Positions 1 to 10,588 of a stretch of DNA of 44,616 nt are shown here, one piece after another (the stretch's first letter is position 1; every line of letters begins with the position of its first letter). The stretch is from the NCBI RefSeq assembly GCF_000381045.1, contig NZ_KB905744.1:1-44616 (forward strand). Direction: 5' to 3'. Both the position numbers and the translations under genes were made by a program. The notes below the pieces were generated by a model. It had not been told where the DNA came from, did not search any database, and saw only the letters and a program-made list of their open reading frames with translations. The DNA is from Thermus scotoductus DSM 8553 (GTDB lineage: Bacteria; Deinococcota; Deinococci; Deinococcales; Thermaceae).

Positions 1-782
1 CTCGCACCATCAGGCGGGCAAGAAAGCTGGCCGCCAGGTTGGCCGTGGCTCGGGTGTGGACTTCCGCAAGGGAGAAACGGGTGAAGAGGTCGACGGCCGA
101 GAAGTGCTGGATCCTCTCCCCAGGGCCCAGGGTCACGGTGAGGGTATCCACCTGGATAAGGTCGCCAGGGTGACCCACCTCGTATCCCTTGGGCTTCCTT
201 TGCGCATAGGGCCTCCTGGGCCTTCCCCCCCCCTTCCCCCGCCCCCCCCGGGCCAAAAAACCCGCCACGCTCTCCACGCGGCCGCGCCCTTCAAGGTAGA
301 CCAGGATCCGCCCCACGGTGCGCTCGCTCACCGCAAAGCCCTCCTTCCTTAGGGTCAGCCAAATCGGCCAGCGGCCCCAGGTGGGGTTCTCCTTCCTTAG
401 GGCTTCCACCCGGATCAGCAGATCGGAAGACCAGTAAATCCTCCGCCGCAAGCGCTGCGGTTCATTTGGGGTAGGGGCCCCAAAGCGGACGTCTTGACCG
501 AGGCTTAAGACCGGCAAGGCCCTCCTCCTGGAGGCGTTTCCGCCAGCGGTAATAGGTGGCCCGGCTGATCCCCAAAAGCTCCTGGATCTCGGGCCAGCCC
601 ACCCGGTATTTCCTGAGCGCCTCCACCTGTTTGAGCTTCCATAAGCGGTCCTGGACTGTGGGATCGCCGGCCCCGGCCTCAAGGTAGCCCTTCGGGCTGA
701 CCCGCGCTCCCCGCAAAACCTCTTTGCCAACCGTGGTAAGCTGCATCCGTGGGGACCCCCTCTCTTCTGGAGTGGTCCCCAC
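1..782 (-). pseudogene. IS481-type transposase, frameshifted and cut by the window edge
   Basis: The minus strand encodes a helix-turn-helix N-terminus (GTG at 782 or, more likely, ATG at 746), with WPEIQELLGISRATYYRWRK typical of IS481/IS3-like transposases. That frame stops at 462. The protein resumes one base out of frame (RRRIYWSSDLLIRVEALR, about 455 to 250). It shifts again near the C9 and C8 runs at 225-249 and continues as a DDE integrase core: GDLIQVDTLTVTLGPGE with the first catalytic Asp, then HFSAVDLFTRFSLAEVHTR with a likely second. The third acidic residue lies beyond the window. Two separate frame breaks suggest a dead copy. The break at the homopolymer could also be a sequencing error or a slippage site. 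Confidence 0.8.
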
Positions 783-805
783 ATTTTTACTCGTCCAGTC
801 TCACA
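781..805 (-). repeat. Probable terminal inverted repeat of the IS481-type element
   Basis: Read on the minus strand from 805, the sequence starts TGTGAGACTGGACGAG, a TGT-beginning terminus as is common for IS481-family elements, just upstream of the transposase start. It marks the likely outer edge of the insertion. The opposite end is outside the window, so the match between the two ends and any target duplication cannot be seen. Confidence 0.5.
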
Positions 806-897
806 TGTGTCTGTCCGGGTTCAGAAGCTTTCAAGAAGGTGCAATCCCCCACCCCGCCCGTCCGGGACTGGCGAGAGGGGAGAAGGCGCCGAGAAGC

Positions 898-3587
<2,690 letters not shown>

Positions 3588-3608
3588 ATCCTGGTAAACT
3601 GGGAGAAC

Positions 3609-3796
3609 ATGGTTCGCCACCGCATCCGCAAGGAGGAGTTTGAAGCCCTCCTTAAGGAGGTGCCGGAAGGGGTGCGGCTTGAGCTCCTGGACGGGGAGGC
3701 CTTTACCGCCTAAAGCGCCTGGTGAAACCAGGAGAGGAGGTGGCACCCGAGGGCCTAGGGGCCCCCTCCCTCGTCTGGCGCCCCCCCGGGCCCTAG
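3609..3796 (+). pseudogene. Uma2-family (DUF820) protein remnant
   Basis: ATG 3609 opens 34 codons: MVRHRIRKEEFEAL, then PEGVRLELLDGEAF, ending at the stop at 3711-3713. The phrase 'EEFEAL...PEGVRLELLDGE' is the characteristic N-terminus of Uma2-family PD-(D/E)XK-like proteins, normally about 180 residues long. In another frame, 3704-3796 reads YRLKRLVKPGEEVAPEG and ends SLVWRPPGP, which could be the C-terminal tail. The catalytic middle is missing, so this looks like an internally deleted, frameshifted gene. Its end overlaps the 3' end of nrnA on the opposite strand. Confidence 0.55.
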
Positions 3797-4770
3797 AGGT
3801 ACCCTGCCCGCCGAAGCTCTTCCGCCACCGCCTCGAGGACCAGCTCGTAGGCCCGGTCCAGGTCAACGTCCTTTAAGGTGGCCCCGGCAGCGGGCACATG
3901 CCCCCCACCCCCAAGCTTCAGGGCGATGTTCTGGGCGGAAACCCCACCCCGGGAGCGGATGGACACCTTCACCCCTTCCTCCCGCTTGCGCAGGAAGACG
4001 GAAACCACGCTCCCCTCCACGTAGCGGATGAGCCCCACGAAGTCGTCGGAGTCCTCCTCCTCCCGCTTGGCATCCTCGGGAAGGTGGGCGGTGACGAGAA
4101 GCCCCCCAAAGTGGAAGGCCACGGTGGAAAGCACCTGTCCCATGAGGCGGAAGTAGGAGGGGGGGCGGAACTGAAGCCGATCCGTAAGCTCGGCCAGCTT
4201 CACCCCGTACCCCACCAACTCCGCCGCCACCCGCAGAACCTCGGGGGTGGTGTTGGCGAAGCGGAAGTTGCCGGTGTCGGTGAGGATGCCGGTGAGAACG
4301 GGGGTAGCGATCTCCGCCGTCCACTCCACCCCCAGGAGATCAATGAGGTCCTTCACCATCTGGGCGGTGGCCGCCTTGGAGGGATCCACCACGGCGATAT
4401 GCCCGAAACGGGGATTGGTGCCGTGATGGTCAATGTTGATCACAAAACCCTCCACCGGCACCCCCACCACCCGGCTAGGCTCGGCGCTGTCCAGGGCCAC
4501 CAAGGTAGCCCCCACGGGAAGCTTGTCCACGGGATCCGAGTACTCCTCCTCCTTCGGCAAAAAGCGCAGGAACCTAGGGGGCTCGGCCACCCAGTAGGCC
4601 TCTTTGCCCAGGGCCTTAAGGGACCGGTATAAGCCTAAGGAGCTTCCTATAGCATCCCCATCGGGGTCCACGTGGGTGGCGATGTAGATGGGGCCTTCCA
4701 CCGCCTTCAAGACCTCGGCCACCAGGCGCATCTTTTCCCAGTACCTGGGATCGGGAGCGTTCCCGTCCAT
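3793..4770 (-). CDS. nrnA: DHH/DHHA1 phosphoesterase, NrnA-like nanoRNase/pAp phosphatase
   Basis: Cytoplasmic phosphoesterase expected to degrade short oligoribonucleotides and/or dephosphorylate 3'-phosphoadenosine 5'-phosphate. The 325-residue product has the DHH-family motifs in order: ATHVDPDGDAIGSS (about residues 32-45), VALDSAEPSR, the signature VINIDHHGTNP near 110, GILTDTGNFRF near 160, and the C-terminal DHHA1 substrate loop GGGGHVPAAG near 290. A T. thermophilus NrnA of this type has been characterised. ATG 4770 is preceded by a possible -10 (TAGGGT) and no ribosome-binding site. A shorter start at MRLVAEVLKA is possible. The gene stands alone between two gene remnants. Confidence 0.9.
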   Translation of the reverse strand: MDGNAPDPRYWEKMRLVAEVLKAVEGPIYIATHVDPDGDAIGSSLGLYRSLKALGKEAYWVAEPPRFLRFLPKEEEYSDPVDKLPVGATLVALDSAEPSRVVGVPVEGFVINIDHHGTNPRFGHIAVVDPSKAATAQMVKDLIDLLGVEWTAEIATPVLTGILTDTGNFRFANTTPEVLRVAAELVGYGVKLAELTDRLQFRPPSYFRLMGQVLSTVAFHFGGLLVTAHLPEDAKREEEDSDDFVGLIRYVEGSVVSVFLRKREEGVKVSIRSRGGVSAQNIALKLGGGGHVPAAGATLKDVDLDRAYELVLEAVAEELRRAGYL

Positions 4771-4783
4771 AGGCTATACCCTA
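4771..4783 (-). promoter_or_regulatory. Putative -10 element of nrnA (leaderless)
   Basis: On the minus strand TAGGGT (4783-4778) lies 7 nt before the nrnA ATG. It has the TAnnnT form and position of the -10 boxes before other candidate leaderless genes in this window. No -35 element is recognisable. Confidence 0.35.
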
Positions 4784-4826
4784 TCACGCATGGCGGGCCA
4801 CCTCCGGGGAAAGAGGGGCTTGGAGC

Positions 4827-5066
4827 TTACAGGTGGTGACCACGTAAAACTCCTGGAGCACTTGAAGGGGGTATGCCCCCGGCATCCAGGATTCCCTGAC
4901 GCATCCAGGAAAGTTGACGGCTAAAGGCCTCTTCTAGACCCTCCTCCCGCTCCACCTCCTTCTCCAAAAGCTCCGCCACCCAGGCGTTTAGGCTCAAGCC
5001 CCGCTTCAGGGCCAAGGCCCGGGCCCGGCGCACCAGCTCTGGGGAAAGCCTTAAGGTTAAGTTTCT
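4827..5066 (-). pseudogene. Ribbon-helix-helix antitoxin remnant without start codon or toxin partner
   Basis: The minus-strand reading frame SRNLTLRLSPELVRRARALA, continuing KRGLSLNAWVAELLEKEVER, is the N-terminal ribbon-helix-helix domain of VapB/Arc-like antitoxins. These normally begin with Met just before 'NLTLRLS'. Here no ATG, GTG or TTG precedes NLTLRL back to the in-frame stop at 5106-5108. The first GTG (5033) lies inside the domain and would remove the DNA-binding strand. The C-terminus (ILDAGGIPPSSAPGVLRGHHL) does not look like an antitoxin tail, and no PIN-type toxin follows. It abuts the SDR stop codon. I read it as a decayed orphan antitoxin. Confidence 0.6.
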
Positions 5067-5769
5067 AGAGGTTCCACCCCCCCGCCACCTCGAGGACCTG
5101 CCCGGTCACGTAGGGCTCCCGCACGAAGAAGAGCACCGCCCGAGCGATCTCCTCGAGCAGGGCCAGACGGGCCATGGGGATCTCCTGAAGGGGTTTGGAC
5201 ACGGAGTTTTCCGCCACCCCCGGGGCCACCACGTTGGCGGTAATCCCCGCCTGGGCAAACCGCTTGGCGATGGCCTTGGTGTAGAGGATCACCCCGGTCT
5301 TGGCGATGGCGTAGGGGGTGATGTGAGTCCGGGCGAGAAGGTTCTGGGCCCCGGCGTAGCCCAGGTTCACGATGCGCCCATACCCCTGGGCCACCATGAG
5401 GGGAAGGACCTTCTGGGTGAGGAGGAAGGTGCTGGTGAGGTTGGAGTCCAGGATCCACCGCCACTCCTCCAACGAAACCTCCTCTATGGGCTTATAGAGG
5501 TAATCCCCCACGTTGTTCACCAAAACGCCGATCCCCCCCAGGTGGTAGCGCACCTCCTCCACCAGGGCCAAGACCTCCTCCTCCCGGGTGAGATCAGCCC
5601 GCACCTTGATGGCCTTAACTCCCAGGGCCTCCGCCTCGAGGCGGGTGGCCTCCGCCAGGCCCTCCGAGGTGCGGTAGTGCACCACCACGTGAAAACCCTC
5701 CTTGGCCAAGGCCAGGAGGATGGCCCGGCCAATGCCCTTGGCGCTCCCTGTGACCAAGGCAACCCTCAT
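5065..5769 (-). CDS. Short-chain dehydrogenase/reductase, FabG-like
   Basis: NAD(P)-dependent oxidoreductase with a Rossmann fold; substrate unknown. The 234-residue length is typical of classical SDRs. Visible motifs are VTGSAKGIGRA (cofactor glycine loop, about residues 6-16), VNNVGDY near 87, the structural Asn in DSNLTS near 108, and YAIAK near 151 with the catalytic Tyr and Lys. The strand that normally carries the catalytic Ser (usually IVNISS) reads IVNLGYAGAQN and has no Ser at that place, so the triad is incomplete. Its ATG overlaps the Nudix stop by 4 nt (ATGA), indicating coupled translation in the aroA-cmk cluster. Confidence 0.85.
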   Translation of the reverse strand: MRVALVTGSAKGIGRAILLALAKEGFHVVVHYRTSEGLAEATRLEAEALGVKAIKVRADLTREEEVLALVEEVRYHLGGIGVLVNNVGDYLYKPIEEVSLEEWRWILDSNLTSTFLLTQKVLPLMVAQGYGRIVNLGYAGAQNLLARTHITPYAIAKTGVILYTKAIAKRFAQAGITANVVAPGVAENSVSKPLQEIPMARLALLEEIARAVLFFVREPYVTGQVLEVAGGWNL

Positions 5770-6185
5770 CTCCCCCCTTTTACCACCAGGTGGGTTTCCA
5801 GCAAAACCCGGGTGAAGCTATTCAGCGGAAAGGAAAGGCCCTCTTCCGGCCTTACCCAGGCCCACTCCAGAATCTCCTCGCCCGGCCGCACCTCCCCTTC
5901 CCCTTGGGCAAAGTAGTTGAAGAGGAGCATGTGGGTGGGCTTGTAGAACTCCGGGCTGAAGATGGCCTCCTGCACCAGGGCGAAGCGCACCTCCCTAAGG
6001 TCAAGGCCCACTTCCTCCCGGAACTCCCGCCTTAAGGCTTTCTCGAGGCTTTCGCCCCACTCCACCTTTCCCCCGGGCACCCCCCATAGCCCCCGCCACT
6101 TCGGGGTGCGCACCAGAAGCACCCGGCCCCCTTGCTCCACCAGGGCCCCTACCGTGGGGATGGGATACTGCGGGCGATCCTCCAT
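5766..6185 (-). CDS. Nudix hydrolase
   Basis: Small hydrolase of a nucleoside diphosphate linked to another moiety; substrate not predictable. The 139-residue protein starting MEDRPQYPIPTVGALVEQ carries a complete Nudix box from Gly39 to Leu61 (GX5EX7REUXEEXGU; REFREEVGL at its end). I chose ATG 6185, which gives a standard-length Nudix protein. The frame stays open further upstream to 6332, but that part lies inside the phosphatidyltransferase gene and is not Nudix-like. The start lies 37 nt inside the upstream gene and the stop overlaps the SDR start, so it is a middle gene of an operon. Confidence 0.9.
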   Translation of the reverse strand: MEDRPQYPIPTVGALVEQGGRVLLVRTPKWRGLWGVPGGKVEWGESLEKALRREFREEVGLDLREVRFALVQEAIFSPEFYKPTHMLLFNYFAQGEGEVRPGEEILEWAWVRPEEGLSFPLNSFTRVLLETHLVVKGGR

Positions 6186-6922
6186 AGGTACCAGGCCCCA
6201 AGGTACACCGCCTGGAGGAGGACGAAGGTGAGGTAGGCCCCAGGCTGGTGAAGGGCCAGGAAGACCCCAAGAAAGAAGAGCTGGGTGGTGAGGCCCAGGT
6301 TGACCACTCCCGCCAGGGCGGCCTCGTCCCAAAAGCGCAAGGGGTCAAGGCCAAGGCGGCGGGCCAGGGCCTCCTCGAGGGCGGTCACGGCCCGGTCCTG
6401 GGGCAGGAAGAGGAAGCGGTAAACCCCCCTCAAGAGGGCGAGGAGGGGGGTCTCGGGGTCTTGGGGCTCTGGGGGAAGGAAAAGCCCCCGGGCCTTTCGG
6501 TATAGCCTTTCCAGATTAAAGTCCCAGGTCTGGACGAGGGTAAAGACCAAGAAGGCGGCAAAGGCCCACCCCCAAGCCCCGGTCCGAAAGCCCAGGGCCA
6601 GGAAGAGGAAGAGGTTCCCCAGGAAGTCCAGCTCCGTATCCAGATAGCGCCCAAGCTCCGTGACCTCCCCCCTGAGGCGCGCCAGCTGGCCATCGGCGTT
6701 GTCCAAAACGGTTTTTAGCTGGAGAAGAAAGGCTGCGGGCACATCCTGGCCCAGATGGATCAACCTGGCGGCGAGCAGGACCAAGAGCGTATGGAAGAGG
6801 ACCAGGTGGTGAGGCCTAACGCGGGTGCGGTACAGCAAGAGGACCACCAGGTGGGCCAAGGGGCGGAAGAGAAGGACGTTAAGGAACTCCTGTACCGGCC
6901 TTTCCTTGGCTCCCGGTACCAT
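6149..6922 (-). CDS. CDP-alcohol phosphatidyltransferase family membrane protein
   Basis: Integral membrane enzyme that transfers a phospho-alcohol group from a CDP-activated donor, as in phospholipid head-group synthesis. The family signature D-x2-D-G-x2-A-R-x8-G-x3-D-x3-D is complete: DNADGQLAR then GRYLDTELD, about residues 73-99. Several hydrophobic segments surround it (HLVVLLLY, LFHTLLVLLAARL, FLGNLFLFLAL, FAAFLVFTLV, LFFLGVFLAL, LQAVYLGAWYLW). At 257 residues it is longer than PgsA, with a charged insert around LFLPPEPQDPET, so the acceptor alcohol is uncertain. Three nt separate it from the cmk stop, placing it in the cmk operon. Confidence 0.85.
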   Translation of the reverse strand: MVPGAKERPVQEFLNVLLFRPLAHLVVLLLYRTRVRPHHLVLFHTLLVLLAARLIHLGQDVPAAFLLQLKTVLDNADGQLARLRGEVTELGRYLDTELDFLGNLFLFLALGFRTGAWGWAFAAFLVFTLVQTWDFNLERLYRKARGLFLPPEPQDPETPLLALLRGVYRFLFLPQDRAVTALEEALARRLGLDPLRFWDEAALAGVVNLGLTTQLFFLGVFLALHQPGAYLTFVLLQAVYLGAWYLWRIARSIPSPR

Positions 6923-6924
6923 GA

Positions 6925-7563
6925 TCAGTCCTGGATGTGGGAGAGCACCCGGGCCACCACCTCCTCGAGGGTCATCCCGCTGGTATCAATCACGATGGCC
7001 TCGGGAGCAGGGACGCTTTGGGCCCGGTCTAGCTCGTCCCGCCGGATCAACTCCTTCAGCACCTCCTGGTAATCCTGTGGCCGCTCCAGGGTGCGCCGCC
7101 TGGCCCGCACCTCCGGCGTGGCCGTGAGGTAGAACTTGTGGGGCGCCTGGGGAAAGACCGCCGTACCCATGTCCCGCCCCTCGGCCACGAAGGGAGGCGG
7201 CACTTCCCTAAGCCTCTCGTTCACCCAGGCCCGCACCCCGGGATGGCGCGCCACCTGGGAAACCACGCGATCCACCTCCGGGGTGTGGAGGTAAGGGGTC
7301 AGGTCCTCCAAAGTGGAAGCCTTCTCGGCCACCACCCGGTTGCCCTGAACCTCGGGGAGCAAACGCACCCGGTAAGTTTCCAAAAGAGCCAGGATACCCG
7401 GCTCATCCCCGGGGTCCACCCCCACCCTCCGGGCCAGGTAGGCGGCGGCGCGGTAGAGGAGGCCGCTACTCAGGTAGGGCACCCCCAAGGCCTCCGCCAC
7501 CTTTTTAGCCACGGAGCTTTTCCCCGAGGCGGAAGGCCCGTCGATGGTCACGATGCCCCGCAT
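6925..7563 (-). CDS. cmk: Cytidylate kinase
   Basis: Phosphorylates CMP/dCMP using ATP in pyrimidine nucleotide salvage. The 212-residue product begins [19 protein letters not shown], with the Walker A/P-loop at residues 8-15. Other kinase features are [12 protein letters not shown], the substrate region [14 protein letters not shown] near 143 and [11 protein letters not shown] in the lid. The start at 7563 lies 16 nt inside the end of aroA; aroA-cmk adjacency is common in bacteria. An in-frame upstream start at 7623 would add a tail overlapping aroA and is rejected. Confidence 0.95.
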   Translation of the reverse strand: MRGIVTIDGPSASGKSSVAKKVAEALGVPYLSSGLLYRAAAYLARRVGVDPGDEPGILALLETYRVRLLPEVQGNRVVAEKASTLEDLTPYLHTPEVDRVVSQVARHPGVRAWVNERLREVPPPFVAEGRDMGTAVFPQAPHKFYLTATPEVRARRRTLERPQDYQEVLKELIRRDELDRAQSVPAPEAIVIDTSGMTLEEVVARVLSHIQD

Positions 7564-8837
7564 AGCCGCTTCAGGTCCTGGAAGAACCCAGGGTAAGAGA
7601 TCTCCGCCCAATGGGGCTCCCAAATCCTAACCCCCACGGGGAGCGCCGCCACGGCGAAGGCCATGGCGATGCGGTGGTCGTGGAAGGGTTCCACCTCCCC
7701 CGGCTTCACCCCACCGCCTTGGATCCTAAGCCAGTCCGGCCCCTCCTCCACCCCCACCCCTAAAGCCCTGAGGTTATGGGCGATGGCGGCGACGCGGTCC
7801 GATTCCTTCACCCGTAGCTCGGAAAGGTTTGGAATATAGGTTTCCCCTTCCGCCCAGGCGGCCGCCGCCGCCAGGACGGGCACCTCGTCCACCATGAGGG
7901 GAATCAACCCCGGGTCCACGGAAACTCCCTTCAGGGGGCTATAGCGAGCCCGTATCCAGCCCACGGGCTCCCCCGCCTCCCCTTCCACCACCTGCCACTC
8001 CAGATCCGCCCCCATCTCCCGGAGCACCTTGAGAAGACCAGTACGGGTGGTGTTCAAGCCCACGCCCTCCACGGTGACCTCGGAACCCGGGGTGAGGAGG
8101 GCCGCCACCAGGAAAAAGGCGGCAGAGGAGAAATCCCCGGGCACGGTGAGGTCCCTGGCCGGAAAGGGCTCGGCCCTGCGGGTGCGGACGCGCGGGCCCT
8201 CGGCTTCCAAGGGAAGCCCGAAGTGACGGAAGAGCCTTTCCGTGTGGTCCCGGGTGGGAACAGGCTCCACCACCTCCGTGACGCCCTCGGCAAAAAGCCC
8301 GGCCAGGAGAAGGGCGCTTTTCACCTGGGCGCTGGGCACGGGAAGGGTGTAGGAAACTCCCTTTAAACCTCCACCCCGCACCGCCAGGGGGGCCTTCTTA
8401 CCCCCTTCCCTTCCGTCTATAGAGGCCCCCATAGCCCGGAGAGGCTCCACCACCCGGCCCATGGGACGACGGCGCAGGGAAGCGTCCCCCGTCAAAACGG
8501 CAAAAAGGCCCCCCTGCCCGGAAAGGATGCCCAGAAGGAGGCGCATGAGGGTGCCGGCGTTGCCGCAGTCCACCACATCCTCGGGTTCCCTCAAGCGTAG
8601 CCCCTGCCCCCGCACCCGGAAGTGGGGGCCCTCCTCGAGGACCTCCGCCCCCAAGGCCTGCATGGCCCGGGCGGTGGAAAGGGTGTCCCCCGCCTTCAAA
8701 GGGTAAAAAAGCCTTCCCTCCCCCTGGGCCAAGGCGAGGAGCATGAGGCCCCGGTGGGTCACAGACTTGTCCCCGGGGACCCTCAGGCTCCCCCGCAAGG
8801 GGCCGCAGGGGGCAAGGTCCAGAAAAGGTCGGTCCAT
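7548..8837 (-). CDS. aroA: 3-phosphoshikimate 1-carboxyvinyltransferase (EPSP synthase), class II-like
   Basis: Sixth step of the shikimate pathway: transfers enolpyruvyl from PEP to shikimate-3-phosphate. The 429-residue protein has [10 protein letters not shown] (about 21-30), [14 protein letters not shown] near 90, [10 protein letters not shown] near 125, [14 protein letters not shown] near 168, TRDHTERL near 195, LNTTRTG near 258, [15 protein letters not shown] near 318, RVKESDR near 344 and [14 protein letters not shown] near 389. The combination GDKS, SAQxK, RDHTE and NxTR is the motif set used to define class II, glyphosate-insensitive EPSP synthases. Its 3' end overlaps cmk; manA lies 68 nt upstream. 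A TTGACC sits in that gap without a convincing -10. Confidence 0.96.
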   Translation of the reverse strand: MDRPFLDLAPCGPLRGSLRVPGDKSVTHRGLMLLALAQGEGRLFYPLKAGDTLSTARAMQALGAEVLEEGPHFRVRGQGLRLREPEDVVDCGNAGTLMRLLLGILSGQGGLFAVLTGDASLRRRPMGRVVEPLRAMGASIDGREGGKKAPLAVRGGGLKGVSYTLPVPSAQVKSALLLAGLFAEGVTEVVEPVPTRDHTERLFRHFGLPLEAEGPRVRTRRAEPFPARDLTVPGDFSSAAFFLVAALLTPGSEVTVEGVGLNTTRTGLLKVLREMGADLEWQVVEGEAGEPVGWIRARYSPLKGVSVDPGLIPLMVDEVPVLAAAAAWAEGETYIPNLSELRVKESDRVAAIAHNLRALGVGVEEGPDWLRIQGGGVKPGEVEPFHDHRIAMAFAVAALPVGVRIWEPHWAEISYPGFFQDLKRLCGAS

Positions 8838-8905
8838 GCCCCCTAGTCTTGGGGCGAAGAAGGGGTTTGGTCAAGGCCGGAGCTAGCCCAGAAGGGAGGC
8901 CGAGC

Positions 8906-9694
8906 CTATGCGTGCCCTCCTCCGGAGCCTTCAGGGCTAGTCCCCAGGAGAAGGCCTGCCCCTTCCAGGAGGGCTTCCTCCCCCGGCTCCAGAAGCAAAG
9001 TGGCGAAGGGGTGGAGAACCTCATCCCCCAAGCGGGCTTCCCCCGCAAGGAGGGTGAGGATAAGAGGGGCCCCCGGCCTTAGGGCCAGCCGCCCCTTCAG
9101 GGGGTAGCGGTAGAGGCGGAAGTAGGGGGTGGAAAGGAGGACCTCCCCCCCGGGCACGGGCTTAGGAGCAAAGGAGGGAAGGGGGGTGGGCTCCAGGAGG
9201 GCCACCTCCAGGGCCTTCTCCAGGTGGAGCTCCCGGGGGCGGCCGTAATCGTAAAGCCGGTAGGTGAGGTCCGAGGGCGTCTGCACCTCGTAGACCCTCA
9301 CCCCCGGGCCCAAGGCATGCACCACCCCGGCGGGCAGGTAGAGCACCTGGCCCGGGGCCACGGGAATCCGGTTCAGGATAGGGTCCAGGTTCCCGCTGGC
9401 CACAGCATCCCTAAGCTCCTCGGGGCCCACCCGCCGGGAAAAGCCGTAAACCACCTCCCCCGGGGTGAGCACGTACCAGGCCTCGTATTTGCCAGGCCTC
9501 CCTTCCTTCTCTAGGGCATAGGCATGGGGCGGGTGAACCTGCACGGAAAGCCATTCCGCTGGGTCCAGGATCTTCACCAGGAGGGGCTCCTCCGAAAGCC
9601 ACACCTCTCCCACCCCTAGGCCGAAGCCCAGGGCACCTCCCCCCCAGGGACGCAGCACCGGCTTAGGACGGAAAAGCCGCACGAGGGTTAGCAT
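8906..9694 (-). CDS. manA: Mannose-6-phosphate isomerase, type I class (cupin)
   Basis: Zinc-dependent isomerase converting mannose-6-phosphate and fructose-6-phosphate. The 262-residue product is a short type I enzyme without the helical insert of the E. coli protein. Expected metal ligands are visible: SVQVHPPHAY with Gln52 and His54, GKYEAWYVL with Glu near 71, and GVVHALGPG with His near 128. KPVLRPWGG at the N-terminus is the usual opening of the family. The start codon is only 7 bp from the divergent start of the SIS-domain gene, itself a sugar-phosphate isomerase-like protein, so the two may be co-regulated. A slightly shorter start is possible. Confidence 0.85.
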   Translation of the reverse strand: MLTLVRLFRPKPVLRPWGGGALGFGLGVGEVWLSEEPLLVKILDPAEWLSVQVHPPHAYALEKEGRPGKYEAWYVLTPGEVVYGFSRRVGPEELRDAVASGNLDPILNRIPVAPGQVLYLPAGVVHALGPGVRVYEVQTPSDLTYRLYDYGRPRELHLEKALEVALLEPTPLPSFAPKPVPGGEVLLSTPYFRLYRYPLKGRLALRPGAPLILTLLAGEARLGDEVLHPFATLLLEPGEEALLEGAGLLLGTSPEGSGGGHA

Positions 9695-9701
9695 AAGGGG
9701 T

Positions 9702-10574
9702 ATGCGCGACCTGGACCGCGAGGAAACCTATCTCTCGGACCGCCGGGGCCTGGCCCTGGAGCTTCGCGACCTGGTAGGCACGGGTCCCGTGCCCACCAGG
9801 TCCTACCCCGCACCCCACGCCGCCTTGGGCTATGGGGAGGGTCACTTCGCCGCCCGGCTGTCCGGCCTCCCCGACTGGACGGAGGAGGGAACCCTGTTCG
9901 TGCTGGAAGGAGGGTACGACCTGGGAGAGGCCGCTGCCCTTTCCCTTCTGGCAGAAACGGAGCGGGTGCAGGTGGTCAAGGTGGGCCTCCGCCCCGGGGT
10001 GGAGGTCTATCTGTCCCCTAGCCCCCTGAACCCTTACCGCTACCTGCGCTTCCTCCTTCTGGCCACAGGACAGGAGGAAGCCCTCTCGGAGGTGGACAGG
10101 GCTTTGCTGGAGGAACGAAAACGCCTCACCCCGGAAATCCCCCTCGAGGAGAACCCCGCCAAGTTCCTGGCCTATACCCTGGTGGAGCGGATCCCCCTCC
10201 TCTACGCTCCCTTTCACCGCCCCTTGGAGGAAGCGGCGCAGAGCCTTTTTGCCCGCATCGGGAAAAGCCTGGCCCTCACCCCACCCCATAGCGCCCTGGA
10301 GTTTTTCCTCACGGGCCTCGAGGCCCGCCACGAGCAGGGAGACCCCCTGGCCGCCCTCCTTCTGGGAGAAGGGGAAGCGGTACGGCTGGCCAAGGAAATC
10401 CTGGAAACCCGGGTGGACGCCATCGCCGAGGTGCCCGCTCCCACGGGAAGCCGCCTGGCCCAGGCCCTGGCCCTCTGGTACCGGCTGGCCTGGACCGCCT
10501 ACTACCTGGCCTTGCTCTACGGGGTGGATCCCTCCGACCCCGAGGTCCTAAAGCGCCTGCGGGAGGCCACCTGA
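9702..10574 (+). CDS. SIS-domain protein, phosphoglucose/phosphomannose isomerase-like
   Basis: The 290-residue protein resembles the T. thermophilus 'glucose-6-phosphate isomerase-like' structural-genomics protein and the bifunctional PGI/PMI family. An N-terminal SIS-like half (GTLFVLEGGYDLGEAAALSLL, VQVVKVGLRPGVEVYLSPSP) is followed by a C-terminal half with LVERIPLLYAPFHRPLEEAA, the landmark of the bact-PGI_C domain. The conserved N-E-N/NHN catalytic segment after that landmark is not evident, so isomerase activity is doubtful and it may bind sugar phosphates instead. TAGCAT (9689-9694), 7 nt before the ATG, suggests a leaderless transcript. It heads a cluster with nfi and plsC. Confidence 0.7.
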   Translation: MRDLDREETYLSDRRGLALELRDLVGTGPVPTRSYPAPHAALGYGEGHFAARLSGLPDWTEEGTLFVLEGGYDLGEAAALSLLAETERVQVVKVGLRPGVEVYLSPSPLNPYRYLRFLLLATGQEEALSEVDRALLEERKRLTPEIPLEENPAKFLAYTLVERIPLLYAPFHRPLEEAAQSLFARIGKSLALTPPHSALEFFLTGLEARHEQGDPLAALLLGEGEAVRLAKEILETRVDAIAEVPAPTGSRLAQALALWYRLAWTAYYLALLYGVDPSDPEVLKRLREAT

Positions 10575-10588
10575 GCCCTTGAAAGCCC

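Noticed and set aside
225-249. The C9 and C8 runs as a phase-variation switch.
   Set aside because: The surrounding gene is a transposase with a second independent frame break, so decay is a simpler explanation; kept only as a minor slippage question.
56-352. A 98-codon plus-strand frame at the left edge.
   Set aside because: It is opposite the transposase; its translation is Pro/His-rich with no similarity, while the minus strand reads as an integrase core.
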